Shown here: positions 16,767-25,533 of the stretch, piece by piece
How the letters are laid out: every line of letters starts with the position of its first letter
Numbering within the stretch: position 1 is the stretch's first letter
Assembly (NCBI GenBank): GCA_964405335.1
Contig: CAYONP010000002.1
Location: 1 to 64,000, forward strand
DNA from: CAYONP01 sp964405335
GTDB taxonomy: Bacteria > Armatimonadota > UBA10988
DNA: 64,000 nucleotides
Direction: 5' to 3'
Made by a program: the position numbers and the translations under genes
Notes under the pieces: model-generated
The model's input: the letters and a program-made list of their open reading frames with translations, nothing else
Told to the model about the DNA's origin: nothing
Databases searched by the model: none

Positions 16767-16829
16767 AACCCGCCCCCGGGGCGGGTTTCGTTGGCCGCAG
16801 ACCTGGATTTCAATCCAGGTCAACTCATC
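16767..16829 (+). repeat. structured repeat unit, copy 2
   Basis: Same AACCCGCCCC palindrome and TTTCGTTGGCCGCAGA as copy 1, then the hairpin ACCTGGA-TTTCAA-TCCAGGT (16801-16820) and CAACTCATC. Stem bases differ from copy 1 on both sides in a compensatory way. Confidence 0.75.
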
Positions 16830-16894
16830 CTGCACCAAGGGCTCGCTCGTCCGCTGGACCGCGGGCGATCGCCACGAGGCCGTCGCCGCCACGC

Positions 16895-17947
16895 TCACAC
16901 CCCCGCCTCCCGCGCCTTGGCCGCCACGTCGACCAGCTTCCGCGTCTCGCTCGCCTCGATCGCGCCGAACAGCATCGCCGCGGTCTTCAGATTGTCGCCG
17001 AGGTGCGTCTCGGGCTGTTCGCCGCCGTCGCGCCAGTCGAGGAACTGGCCGATCTGAACCTCGTGGCCCGAGCCGTACTCCGGCCGCGCCGACGGCACGT
17101 CGGTGACCCGGTAGTGATGCCCGCCGGTGTGCTCGGTGATGCGCACGCGGTTGTCGGCGTCGAGGGTGATCGCGCCGCCCTCGCACTCGAGGCGGTAGAA
17201 CTCGGTGTGCCAGTTGTTGTTCCAGCCGGCCTCGCTGCAGTTGCCTTCGTAGCAGCCGTGGACGTCGCCGGCGAAGTCCATCACGAACAGCCCGCTGCTC
17301 TCGCCGTCGAAGCTCGACCAGGTCGGGTTCCAGTCGTAGCCGGCGATGGTCAGGCAGTCGCCGCCGGCCAGGTTGCGGAGCTGGTCGAAGTGGTGGACCG
17401 AACCCTCGACCAGCAGGCCGTGGGGAATCTCGTGCCGGAACATGCCCCACGCGCCGCGCTGGCGATAGTCGGCGGCAAAGCGGCCGAGCACGTAGTTGAG
17501 CCGCCCCAGCGAACCCTCGGCGAGGACCTGCTTGAGGGTCAGGATGCGCGCCGTGTAGCGATAGTTCTGGATGATCTGCACCCGCCGGTTGGTCCGCCGC
17601 TGCGCCTCGGCCTGGGCCAGACAGCCGGACCAGGTGTCGGCGATGGGCTTCTCGCTCAGCACGTCGAGCCCCGCCTCGAGGCAGGCGACGGTGACGTCGG
17701 TGTGGTAGGCCGGGGGGATGCAGACCACGGCGAAGTCGGCCTCGACCGCCTCGAGCGAGGCGCGATAGTCAGAGAAGCGCCGCTCGGCGGGCAGGCCGAG
17801 GAAGTCGCCGCTGGCGTTCAGCGGTTCGTCGCGCACGTCGACCAGGCCGACGATCTCGAGCCGTTCGGCAAAGGTGGGCAGGAAGTGGCGGATCCAGGCA
17901 CCGGCCATGCCGCCGGCGCCGATCATCAGGCAGCGCTGCTTGGACAC
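16895..17947 (-). CDS. Gfo/Idh/MocA-family oxidoreductase
   Basis: A 350-residue NAD(P)-dependent dehydrogenase, probably acting on a sugar or inositol derivative in the cytoplasm. Rossmann motif CLMIGAGGMAG is at 6-16. The signature SEKPIADT is at 98-105, whose EKP lysine is the conserved catalytic residue. HFDQLRNL and the beta-rich C-terminal domain follow. GTG at 17947 is chosen because GAGAGG lies just upstream and the Rossmann strand begins immediately; the open frame extends 71 codons further over the divergent PIG-L gene. Divergence from a PIG-L deacetylase suggests a shared amino-sugar or glycan pathway. Confidence 0.88.
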   Translation of the reverse strand: MSKQRCLMIGAGGMAGAWIRHFLPTFAERLEIVGLVDVRDEPLNASGDFLGLPAERRFSDYRASLEAVEADFAVVCIPPAYHTDVTVACLEAGLDVLSEKPIADTWSGCLAQAEAQRRTNRRVQIIQNYRYTARILTLKQVLAEGSLGRLNYVLGRFAADYRQRGAWGMFRHEIPHGLLVEGSVHHFDQLRNLAGGDCLTIAGYDWNPTWSSFDGESSGLFVMDFAGDVHGCYEGNCSEAGWNNNWHTEFYRLECEGGAITLDADNRVRITEHTGGHHYRVTDVPSARPEYGSGHEVQIGQFLDWRDGGEQPETHLGDNLKTAAMLFGAIEASETRKLVDVAAKAREAGV

Positions 17948-18044
17948 ATCCCTCTCCGCGGGCCGAGCGCCGGTTCGCCACGCCGGGCCGGCGCCCTGCA
18001 GGAGCATCGCGCCGCCCGGCGTAGCCTCGCCGCGGAGAGCTGCC

Positions 18045-18860
18045 GTGCCGCGGGTGATGATGATCGGCGCGCATCCCGACGACTGCGACGGCCACCTCGG
18101 CGGCACCGCCGCGCTGTGGGTCGACGCCGGGTTCGAGGTCATGTTCGCCAGCGCCACCAACGGCGATGCCGGGCATCAGGCCGAGGGCGGCGGCATGCTG
18201 GCCCAGCGCCGCGCCGCCGAGGCGGCCGACGCCGGCGCGCTGCTCGGCATCCCCTACCGCCTGCTCGACAACCACGACGGCGAGCTGGTGCCCAGCCTTG
18301 AGGTGCGCAAGCAGTTCATTCGCCTCATCCGCGAGTTCTCGCCCGACCTGCTGATCACCCACCGGCCGTGGGACTACCACCCGGACCACCGCTACACCGG
18401 CCTGCTGGTCCAGGACGCCTCGTTCCTGCTCACCGTGCCGAACATCTGCCCGCTGGTGCCGGCGATGCGCTCCATGCCGGTGATCATGTACGCCTACGAC
18501 GGGTTCATGAAGCCGATCCCGCTCGAACCAGACGTGATCGTCGATACCGACGCCGTCCTTGACCGCAAGGCGGCGCTGTTTGGCGCGCACGTCTCGCAGG
18601 CGTTCGAGTGGCTGCCCTGGCACGGTGGCGGCAGCGCGCCCGAGGGTGAGGCCGAGCGGCGGGCGATGATGCTCGACTGGATGCGCCGCCGCGGCGCCCG
18701 CTGTGCCGAGCGCTTCCGGCAACGGCTGATCGAGGTCTACGGCCCTGAGCGCGGCGCGGCGATCGAGACGGCCGAGGCGTTCGAGGTCTGCGAGTATGGT
18801 GCCAGTCTGACCGCCGAGCGGCGCCGCGCCTTGTTCCCGTTCGTGCCGACCGATGGCTGA
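18045..18860 (+). CDS. PIG-L family deacetylase
   Basis: A 271-residue zinc hydrolase of the LmbE/PIG-L family, which removes N-acetyl groups from N-acetylglucosamine-type substrates. The zinc motif GAHPDD is at 8-13, and HPDHRYTG (third ligand region) lies near residue 110. GTG 18045 follows CGGAGAG at 7-nt spacing and avoids the overlap with the divergent oxidoreductase gene that longer versions would need. Its 3' end overlaps the ABC ATPase start by 8 bp. Confidence 0.87.
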   Translation: MPRVMMIGAHPDDCDGHLGGTAALWVDAGFEVMFASATNGDAGHQAEGGGMLAQRRAAEAADAGALLGIPYRLLDNHDGELVPSLEVRKQFIRLIREFSPDLLITHRPWDYHPDHRYTGLLVQDASFLLTVPNICPLVPAMRSMPVIMYAYDGFMKPIPLEPDVIVDTDAVLDRKAALFGAHVSQAFEWLPWHGGGSAPEGEAERRAMMLDWMRRRGARCAERFRQRLIEVYGPERGAAIETAEAFEVCEYGASLTAERRRALFPFVPTDG

Positions 18861-19779
18861 GCCGGCCGTCGTCTGCCAGGCGCTGACTCGCCGGTTCGGC
18901 GACTTGACCGCCGTCGATGGGCTCGAACTGACCATCGAGCGGGGTACGGTGTTCGGCTTCCTGGGGCCCAACGGCGCGGGCAAGACGACCACCATCCGGC
19001 TGCTGCTCGGCCTGCTCGAGCCGCACGCCGGCGGGGCGCGGGTGCTTGGCCGCGACCCCTGGCGAGAGGGTGATGCGCTGCGCGCGGCTTGCGGCGTGCT
19101 GCTCGAGCACGACGGGCTCTACACCCGGCTCAGCGCGCGCGAGAACCTCGACTTTCACGCCGGCATCCACCACCTTGCTCCGGCGGCGGCGCGCGAGCGT
19201 ATTGCCGAACTGCTCGATTCGATCGGCCTGCGCGCGCGGCAGCATGAAGTGGTCGGCGAGTGGAGCCGCGGCATGCGGCAGCGGCTGGCCGTGGCGCGGG
19301 CGTTGCTCGCCAGGCCGGCGATGGTCTTTCTCGACGAACCGACGGCCGGGCTCGATCCGGTTGCCGCCGGCGCGCTGCGCGGCGACCTGCGGCGGCTGGT
19401 CGCCGATGAGGGGGTGACCGTCTTCTTGACCACCCACAACCTGAGCGAGGCCGAGCGGCTGTGCGAGCAGGTCGGTATCCTGCGCGCCGGCCGGCTGCTC
19501 GCCTGCGGCCCGCCCGGCGAGCTGCGCGCCGCCGCCGCGGGCGACCGGCTCGAGATCACCGGCCGGCGGCTCGAGACCGGCATCGAGGCCCTTACCGCGC
19601 GAACCGAGGTGGTCGAGTGCGAGCCGACCGACGGGCGGCTGATCCTGCGTCTGGCGCCGGGTGCCTCGGCCGCGCCGCTGGTCCGGCTGCTGGTCGAGCA
19701 GGGCGCCGAGGTCGAGGAGGTGCGGCGGGTCGAGCTGAGCCTCGAGGATGTTTTCGTCAACCTGGTGGACCGGCAATGA
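18853..19779 (+). CDS. ABC-2 type transporter ATP-binding protein
   Basis: A 308-residue ATPase with Walker A GPNGAGKTT at 38-46, a signature motif degenerated to WSRGMRQRL (usual LSGGMxQRL), Walker B MVFLDEP with the D-loop TAGLDP, and switch histidine TTHNLSEAE. About 80 extra C-terminal residues form a ferredoxin-like accessory domain common in CcmA/NatA-type exporters. It overlaps the PIG-L gene by 8 bp and the permease gene by 4 bp (ATGA). Substrate unknown. Confidence 0.93.
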   Translation: MAEPAVVCQALTRRFGDLTAVDGLELTIERGTVFGFLGPNGAGKTTTIRLLLGLLEPHAGGARVLGRDPWREGDALRAACGVLLEHDGLYTRLSARENLDFHAGIHHLAPAAARERIAELLDSIGLRARQHEVVGEWSRGMRQRLAVARALLARPAMVFLDEPTAGLDPVAAGALRGDLRRLVADEGVTVFLTTHNLSEAERLCEQVGILRAGRLLACGPPGELRAAAAGDRLEITGRRLETGIEALTARTEVVECEPTDGRLILRLAPGASAAPLVRLLVEQGAEVEEVRRVELSLEDVFVNLVDRQ

Positions 19780-20504
19780 TCCACGACCTGGCCACGGTGA
19801 TGCGCAAGGAGTGGCGCGAGCTGCTGCGCCTGCGCGGCCGCATCCGCAGCACCGCCGTCTGGACGCTGCTGCTGCTGGCGCTGTTCGGCCTGGTCATCCC
19901 GCTGCTCACCGATATGTCGGTGATGAGCGCGCTCGGCGGCGTGTTCCTGTTCTGGGTGCCGGTGATCCTGATCATGCCCGTGGTCGCCGACACGTTCGCC
20001 GGCGAACGCGAGCGGCAGACGCTCGAGACCCTGCTCGCCAGCCGGCTGCCGACGGCTGCCATGGTGCTCGGCAAGCTGCTCGTGGTGCTGCTCTATGGCT
20101 ACGGCGCGATGCTGCTGCTGGCGTTGATGAGCCACCTGGTGGCGACCCACGGCGCTGCGGCCATGCCGGCGGGCGAGTCGCTGCGCCTGCTCGCCGTCTC
20201 GCTGCCGGCCGCGGCACTGCTGATGCTGCTCTTCGCCACCGGCGGCTGCCTGCTCTCGCTCCGCGCGCCGACGGTCCGGCAGGCGCAGCAGTCGATTGGC
20301 CTGGTGGCGGTGGTCGTGCCGTTCGTGGCGCTGCTGCTCTTGGTCCGGCTGCCGGTCGACTGGTGGCGGGCGCTGGTGGTGGCGCTCGGGCCGGGTGGCT
20401 GGGCACGGCCGCTGGCAGGCCTGGTGCTGCTTGGGCTCAGCCTGGCTCTGGTCCTGCTCGCCCTGCGCGGTTTCCGCCGCTCGGTGCTGCTGCAGCGGCG
20501 TTAG
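19776..20504 (+). CDS. ABC-2 type transporter permease
   Basis: A 242-residue membrane protein with about six hydrophobic helices. The N-terminal amphipathic segment MRKEWRELLRLRGR and the conserved FAGERERQTLETLLASRLP loop are characteristic of NatB/YhaP-type ABC-2 permeases. It forms the exporter with the preceding ATPase (start and stop overlap by 4 bp). Its 3' end overlaps the convergent Fur-family gene by 4 bp. Confidence 0.88.
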   Translation: MIHDLATVMRKEWRELLRLRGRIRSTAVWTLLLLALFGLVIPLLTDMSVMSALGGVFLFWVPVILIMPVVADTFAGERERQTLETLLASRLPTAAMVLGKLLVVLLYGYGAMLLLALMSHLVATHGAAAMPAGESLRLLAVSLPAAALLMLLFATGGCLLSLRAPTVRQAQQSIGLVAVVVPFVALLLLVRLPVDWWRALVVALGPGGWARPLAGLVLLGLSLALVLLALRGFRRSVLLQRR

Positions 20505-20938
20505 GCGACGGACTCGCGGGCGCGGCACTCGGGGCAGACGCCGGTGAACTCGATCACGTTGCCGAGCATTTCCCAGCCATCGACCGAGATGCCGCGGACC
20601 ATCTCGCCGAGCGGGCCGATGGCGAGTTCGACGTATCCGCCGCAGCGCACGCAGAGGAGCGGGTGATGGTGCTCCTCATCCAGCGCGCGGCAGGCGATGT
20701 AACCCGCCTCGGTGTGCGTCTCGTGGACGATCCGCGTGCGCTCGAGCACGGCTAGGACGCGGTAGATGGTGACCAGGTCGGGCGGTCGCTGTTCGGTCCG
20801 CAGGGCCTGGTGGATATCGGCCGCGGTGAACGGGCCCTTCGCCTGCTCGAGCACCGCCAGGATCTGCCGGCGCGGGCGGGTGATGCGGTAACCGTGCTCA
20901 CGTAGCCGTTCGGTGGCTTGCGCGACAAAGGTGCCCAT
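20501..20938 (-). CDS. Fur-family transcriptional regulator
   Basis: A 145-residue metal-responsive repressor. The winged-helix part includes GYRITRPRRQILAVLEQAKGPFTAADIHQAL and PDLVTIYRVLAVLE. The dimerisation domain has the metal-site run EEHHHPLLCVRCG and the structural zinc pair CPEC near the C-terminus (CVRC with CPEC). It could be Fur, Zur or PerR; the residues alone do not decide. No Fur box was identified in this window. Confidence 0.9.
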   Translation of the reverse strand: MGTFVAQATERLREHGYRITRPRRQILAVLEQAKGPFTAADIHQALRTEQRPPDLVTIYRVLAVLERTRIVHETHTEAGYIACRALDEEHHHPLLCVRCGGYVELAIGPLGEMVRGISVDGWEMLGNVIEFTGVCPECRARESVA

Positions 20939-21042
20939 GCGCGTAGCATACTGCGCGCGGGGCCATCGTCAAGCGAATCCTGGACTTCGGCGGCCTCGCC
21001 GGAGTATGATCGACCATCGCGCGCTGGCGCCGGGAGTCTCGC

Positions 21043-21543
21043 ATGGGCCGCCGTCTCGCTCTCCTTGCCGCCGTGACCAGTCTGGCGCTCGTCGCCGGCT
21101 GCGGCCCGGCCGCGCTGATTGGGCTGATCGACGACCTCGGCGACGGCAACGACGACCCCAACACCACCCGCCTGCTGCTCAGCCGCGAGTGGACGGTGGC
21201 ACGCTACTCGGGTAGTGTGACCGGTGCGGTAGAGGTGCCCGCCGCCGCGGCGATGCGCCTCTTCCTCGACTCCGACGGCACCTTCCAGCTCGCCTCGGAC
21301 GAAGCCGTCTCCATCGGCGGCGGCCTCACCCGGCGTTACGACGAGGTCGGCCGATGGCGGATCACCAGTACCAGCCGGCGCACGCTGGCGGTCACCCTGA
21401 CCCGTGCCGCCGGCGACGCGGTGCCGGTCGATGACCGCGCAGAGGTGGCCGGCAGCTACGTGCTCGACGGCAACTCGCTCGTGCTCACCACCACGGCGTT
21501 CGGCCCTGGCAACGTGCGGTATGTCATGACCGGCACGCCCTGA
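21043..21543 (+). CDS. putative lipoprotein
   Basis: A 166-residue protein with a clear lipoprotein signal: MGRRLALLAAVTSLALVAGC, Cys20 being the lipidation site. The mature part looks like a lipocalin-type beta domain (REWTVARYSGSVTG, LFLDSDGTFQLASD, YVLDGNSLVLTTT), a pattern common in small planctomycete-type lipoproteins. The 3' end overlaps the convergent endonuclease gene by 20 bp. Function unknown. Confidence 0.75.
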   Translation: MGRRLALLAAVTSLALVAGCGPAALIGLIDDLGDGNDDPNTTRLLLSREWTVARYSGSVTGAVEVPAAAAMRLFLDSDGTFQLASDEAVSIGGGLTRRYDEVGRWRITSTSRRTLAVTLTRAAGDAVPVDDRAEVAGSYVLDGNSLVLTTTAFGPGNVRYVMTGTP

Positions 21544-22201
21544 CCGCCTCGCCGGTCGGGCAGACTTCGAGCAGCACGCAGTCGGCACAGCGCGGCGCCC
21601 GGGCGCGGCAGACCAGTCGGCCGTGCCGCACCAGGTTGAGGTGCAGCGCAGCTTGGTCGGCCGCCGGCACCCGCTCCCGCAGCTCCCGATAGGCCGTCTC
21701 GGCGTCGGTCCGGTCGTCAATCCAGCCCAGCCGCCGCGCCAGACGGTGGACATGGGTATCGACCGGGAACTCCGGCCGGCCGAGGACGAAGAGCAGCACG
21801 CAGGCGGCCGACTTCGGTCCGATGCCGGGCAAGGCCAGCAGCCGTTCGCGCACGGCGTCGTCGGGCAGGTCGCGGAGTCGCTCAAACTCCTCTGTGCCGC
21901 CGCCTGCCTCGACGGCACGGAGGATTGCCTCGATCCGTCGCGCCCGCGTTGGCGCCAGGCCGGCGGGCCGAATCGCCTCCTCGATCGCGTCAATGCCCGC
22001 GGCCAGCGCCTCGGCCGGCGTGGCGAACGCCGCGCGGTAACGCTGGTGCGCGGCCCGCGCGTTGGCCGCGGTGGTGTGCTGCGACAGCAGCACGCCAATC
22101 AGCCCATCGAGCAGATCGGCCTGGCGCCGCGGCTCGGGCCGGCCATAGACGGCATCTAACCGAGTAGTTACGGAACTGTAAACGGAGTGCACTGTCGGCA
22201 C
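21524..22201 (-). CDS. nth: endonuclease III-like DNA glycosylase
   Basis: A 225-residue HhH-GPD base-excision repair enzyme. The helix-hairpin-helix LPGIGPKSAACVLLFVLG holds the catalytic Lys, and PVDTHVHRL holds the conserved Asp. The C-terminus shows a complete [4Fe-4S] ligand set, C-x6-C-x2-C-x5-C. Sequence details differ from E. coli Nth (HTTAANARAAH in place of the usual TxQATD), so it may be an Nth subfamily with a different base preference. Convergent with the lipoprotein gene. Confidence 0.88.
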   Translation of the reverse strand: MPTVHSVYSSVTTRLDAVYGRPEPRRQADLLDGLIGVLLSQHTTAANARAAHQRYRAAFATPAEALAAGIDAIEEAIRPAGLAPTRARRIEAILRAVEAGGGTEEFERLRDLPDDAVRERLLALPGIGPKSAACVLLFVLGRPEFPVDTHVHRLARRLGWIDDRTDAETAYRELRERVPAADQAALHLNLVRHGRLVCRARAPRCADCVLLEVCPTGEAVRACRS

Positions 22202-22305
22202 CTAGGCAAATTCCTTGCCCACAGACCTAACCGACCGGTGAACGCCTGCCGATGTCTAGACGTCTGATTCGTTAACAGGTGCGGTACCGGATCGGGGCAG
22301 AGGCC

Positions 22306-23247
22306 ATGGACAGCAAGGGTCACGCGGGACGGTCGGGACGGCGGCGCGGCGCGGGTCGGGCCATTGTGGTCGCCTGGATTGCCGGGTTGCTGCCCTTCGT
22401 GGTGGTGCTGTTGACCGTGCGCGGCGGCGGCACGCCGAGCCAGTTGCAGCCGGCGGCGCAGGTCACCGGCGTGTCGTCGGTGGCGGCCCTGCTGACCGCG
22501 GTCGACCGGCGCGGCGAGTACCTGGTCATCGTCGGTCGCGAGGAGCTGGTGCTGCTGCGCTCGAGCGACGACGGACTGGTTACCGAGCGGATCGGCTATC
22601 CCTGGCCGGGCCGGCTCACCGGCGGCGTGACGGCCGACCTGTGGGACCGCAACTGCGACGGGCTGGTCGACCTGACCGTCGGCACCTGGGTCGACACCGG
22701 CCTGCGCGATCAGGTCTGGCCGGGACCCAGCGGGCGCAGCGATGCGCAGCTCTTCTCCGCCGTCTACACCCAGCGGCCGGGCGGCTTCCGCCTGACCAGC
22801 ATTGGTCATCAGTCGGTTCCGCTCGTCCGTGAACAACCCGCGCCGACGGTCTACGCCCACGGTCACGAGCACGATCTCGAGCTGATGCGCGGCAACGGCG
22901 TCGCCACCCGCCTTCACGCGGCGGGCAGCGGCAAGACCTGCGGCGTGATCGCCGGTTACGCCATCGACGCCGGTGACTTCAACGGCGACCGCGACGACGA
23001 GGTGCTGACCTTCGAGGAGGATGCCACCTCGGCCACCTATCGCCTCTATTCGCCGGTCCGTGGCGGCGGGTGGCGACTGGTCTGGCAGCGCGAAGGCCCG
23101 ATCGAGATGCTCTCGACCGAGACCTACGCCGTGACCGGCGCCCGCGTGACCGACCTCGACGGCGACGGCCTGGCCGAGCTGGCGGTGGTCGACCTGCCCA
23201 ACGCCGTGGTCGAAGTGCTCACCTGGGGCGACGTTCGCTCGCTGTAG
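22306..23247 (+). CDS. membrane-anchored VCBS/FG-GAP-like repeat protein
   Basis: A 313-residue protein with a positively charged N-terminus, a signal anchor at about 22-44 and a long extracytoplasmic domain. Calcium-binding-type loops of the FG-GAP/VCBS propeller kind are visible: DRNCDGLVDLTVG, DFNGDRDDEVLTF and DLDGDGLAELAVV. Such propellers bind ligands or partners at the cell surface. I start at the ATG giving MDSKGHAG; the frame opens nine codons earlier at a GTG. The gene is isolated between divergent nth and the convergent GT39-like gene. Confidence 0.72.
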   Translation: MDSKGHAGRSGRRRGAGRAIVVAWIAGLLPFVVVLLTVRGGGTPSQLQPAAQVTGVSSVAALLTAVDRRGEYLVIVGREELVLLRSSDDGLVTERIGYPWPGRLTGGVTADLWDRNCDGLVDLTVGTWVDTGLRDQVWPGPSGRSDAQLFSAVYTQRPGGFRLTSIGHQSVPLVREQPAPTVYAHGHEHDLELMRGNGVATRLHAAGSGKTCGVIAGYAIDAGDFNGDRDDEVLTFEEDATSATYRLYSPVRGGGWRLVWQREGPIEMLSTETYAVTGARVTDLDGDGLAELAVVDLPNAVVEVLTWGDVRSL

Positions 23248-23275
23248 GCGAGCAAATCGGTCACCCCTGCCGAGC

Positions 23276-25387
23276 TCAACGCAGCGCATAGACCCGCATC
23301 ACGCCGCGCGGGTCGCGATAGACCTCACGAACGCGGCCCGCCTCGATCGCCTGGGCGACCAGCGCCGCGTCGTCGGTGCCCTCGCGGCGGTCGAGTGGGA
23401 ACGAAGCCGTCGAGACCAGGGCGTGCGTGGCGCCCAGCGTCGCGGTCAGGTAGTCGAGGTACGGCTCGAGGCCGCGTCTCGCCTCATCAGGAATGATCGT
23501 CGAGTGCCCGCGCTCGGCCCAGAAGTAGTCGCGGTCGAGCCAGTAGCCGCGCGGCTCGCCATAGAGCGCCACCCGCGCGTCGGCGGGAGCGTTGGCGTTG
23601 AGCCAGGCCATCGCCGGCCAGGCCGCCTCGCCGGCGCTGCTGCCGCTGCGGGCCAACAGCCCGGCAAAGGCCACGCCGCCGAGCGCCTGCATCGCCAGCA
23701 CCACGCCCACCGCAACCGCGCTCAGCCGCAGACGGAACAGCCCGTCGGCCGCCCAGGCCGCCAGCACCGCCCAGAGCGCGAGATGCGGCACCAGGTAGCG
23801 GCTGTACTGCATGGTTACAAACCAGAACAGCAGCACAAAGACGAGGTGCCCGGCCAGCAGCCCGGCACCGCGGGCGGTGTCGCGGCTGACCCGCTCGGTG
23901 ATCCGGTGTGTGGTGGCGATGTCGACTTGGCGCCGGAACTCCTGCTTATAGACCTGTTCGACCGTCTCGTCCCGCTCCTCGTCATAGGCCGGCGGGGTGC
24001 GGCGGCCGGCGAGGAGCAGCCAGCCGACCAGGCCCAGCGGCAGCAGCGCGAGATAGGCCGGCCCGAGCCGGTGGCGGCCGGTGAACGAGGCGCCGCGGTC
24101 GAAGTACCAGTCCGGGTGCAGGGTCAGCCGCCACAGTGCGCCGGGCAGGCGGAGCAGGCTGCGATGCGCGTCCGGGTCGGCATCGAGCAGCACCATGCGG
24201 CCGTCGCGATCGACCTCGAAGCGTTGGCCGAAGTCCTTCTGCGCGCGGTCGTAGGCGGCCGCACGATCGTCGCTCCAGAGCGGGCTGCCGAAGACGCCGT
24301 GGGCGAACGGAAAAACCGGATTGCCGGTCGCCAGCCAGGTGCGGGCGATCCACGGCGCGGCCACCAACGTCGCGATCAGCCCGACGGTGAGCAGGTCGGC
24401 GCGCAGGGCGCGGCCGGCCAGCCGGTCGCGCAGACCCAGCACCAGCATCGCGCCGAGCAGATAGGCCACCGCCACGACGCCGGTCCACTTGACCCCGACA
24501 CAGAATCCGGCGCAGAGACCGAGCAGCGGCAGCCATTGCGGCTGGCGCGGCTTCGGCGTGAAGGCACCGCCGGTGAACGAGATCGCGGTGACGCGGAGAT
24601 TGAGGTACTCAACCATCGCCAGCCAGGCGGCGAGCTGGTAGAGCGCGAAGCCGAGCTCGGTGTAGCCGGTGCCGAACTGGTCGATGACAAGCGGCGTGGC
24701 GGCCCAGATGAGCGCGGCCAGCCAGCCGACCCGCGGGCCGCCCAGGTCGCGGCCGAGCAGGCCCACCGCCAGCACCGCCAGTGCGCCGACGAGCGAGTTG
24801 AGCAGTTGCGCGTCGGTGGCCCGGCCGCAGAGCAGGCAGAGGGTGTAGAGCATCTCGAGCGTGAACGGGAAGGCGCTGTGGTGGTCCCAGGGCAGGATGC
24901 TCACCCGCCCAGTGCGGGCGTAGATCTTCGGCGCGGCGAGATGATACGACAAGTCATCATAGGCCTGCGGCGGGAGCAGCGCGCGGCGCACGGCCCAGAA
25001 GGCCAGCAGCGCCAGCACCGCGGCGATCACCCAGCCGGCCCAGGCCGGCCAGGCGCCGCCCGGCCAGAGGTGCGGCCACTGCTCGTGGCGCGCGAAGGCC
25101 ACCTCGGTGGCGGCGGTCCGGTCGCTCAGCCGCCGCCGCTGCCGCGCCTCGGCGAGCAGCGCCGGCGCGCCGGCGGCAGCGGCCAGCGCCATCAGCAGCC
25201 AGCCGGTGAGCGGTGTGAGCCGGCCGAGCAACCCGAGGCCGAGGACGAGGTAGGCCAACCCACCCAGGCCGACGGCGCCGCGGAAGACCAGCTTGCGCGC
25301 AGGGCCGTCGAGGGTGATGCGCGGCCACCGCGCCAGCAGCGCGGCACCGAGGCTGTAGCCGGCGGCGGCGAGGAGCAGCGCGATCAT
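23276..25387 (-). CDS. GT39/PMT-like multi-pass glycosyltransferase
   Basis: A 703-residue inner-membrane protein with about 12 hydrophobic helices and a soluble C-terminal part. The first periplasmic loop has PPQAYDDLSYHLAAPKIY, the acidic D-D pattern of ArnT/PMT-type lipid-phosphate-sugar glycosyltransferases. GTGYTELGFALYQLAAWL and TGNPVFPF are also typical. It would transfer a sugar from a polyprenyl-phosphate donor to an envelope acceptor. ATG start overlaps the upstream 49-residue ORF by 4 bp (ATGA). Confidence 0.78.
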   Translation of the reverse strand: MIALLLAAAGYSLGAALLARWPRITLDGPARKLVFRGAVGLGGLAYLVLGLGLLGRLTPLTGWLLMALAAAAGAPALLAEARQRRRLSDRTAATEVAFARHEQWPHLWPGGAWPAWAGWVIAAVLALLAFWAVRRALLPPQAYDDLSYHLAAPKIYARTGRVSILPWDHHSAFPFTLEMLYTLCLLCGRATDAQLLNSLVGALAVLAVGLLGRDLGGPRVGWLAALIWAATPLVIDQFGTGYTELGFALYQLAAWLAMVEYLNLRVTAISFTGGAFTPKPRQPQWLPLLGLCAGFCVGVKWTGVVAVAYLLGAMLVLGLRDRLAGRALRADLLTVGLIATLVAAPWIARTWLATGNPVFPFAHGVFGSPLWSDDRAAAYDRAQKDFGQRFEVDRDGRMVLLDADPDAHRSLLRLPGALWRLTLHPDWYFDRGASFTGRHRLGPAYLALLPLGLVGWLLLAGRRTPPAYDEERDETVEQVYKQEFRRQVDIATTHRITERVSRDTARGAGLLAGHLVFVLLFWFVTMQYSRYLVPHLALWAVLAAWAADGLFRLRLSAVAVGVVLAMQALGGVAFAGLLARSGSSAGEAAWPAMAWLNANAPADARVALYGEPRGYWLDRDYFWAERGHSTIIPDEARRGLEPYLDYLTATLGATHALVSTASFPLDRREGTDDAALVAQAIEAGRVREVYRDPRGVMRVYALR

Positions 25388-25533
25388 GCCGCCGCCCAGA
25401 GCGCCAGGGCGTCGAGCAGGTGCGCGCCGAGGTATCGCGCGGCGACCAGCAGCACGAACAGGGTCAACGCCAGATCGGGCAGCAGGCGGGCCGGCTGCAG
25501 CCACTCGGGTGCCGGCGGCGGGTCACCAGTCAA
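25384..25533 (-). CDS. 49-residue membrane miniprotein, coupled to both neighbours
   Basis: A short frame of 49 codons. It starts at TTG overlapping the URO-D stop (TTGA) and ends overlapping the GT39-like start (ATGA). The product begins MTGDPPPAPEW, then one hydrophobic helix (LLPDLALTLFVLLVAARYLG) and an Ala/Leu-rich tail. Exact fit into a 146-bp gap with coupled junctions on both sides argues that it is translated. No known family. Confidence 0.5.
   Translation of the reverse strand: MTGDPPPAPEWLQPARLLPDLALTLFVLLVAARYLGAHLLDALALWAAA

Larger units (their letters stand above)
16537..16894. other. non-coding region carrying hairpin repeats
   Basis: A 358-bp stretch between the cupin and oxidoreductase genes with no convincing coding frame. 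It holds two near-identical 62/63-bp repeat units and a third, inverted hairpin between them, each described separately. The remaining sequence shows nothing I recognise beyond a possible promoter for the cupin gene. Confidence 0.7.

Noticed and set aside
16641..16829. tRNA-like or selenocysteine tRNA fragments
   Set aside because: The TTTCAA-loop hairpins resemble an anticodon arm with TCA, but no acceptor, D or T arms can be built around them.
16641..16829. CRISPR array
   Set aside because: Only two units, long structured repeats and no regular spacer; no cas genes in the window.
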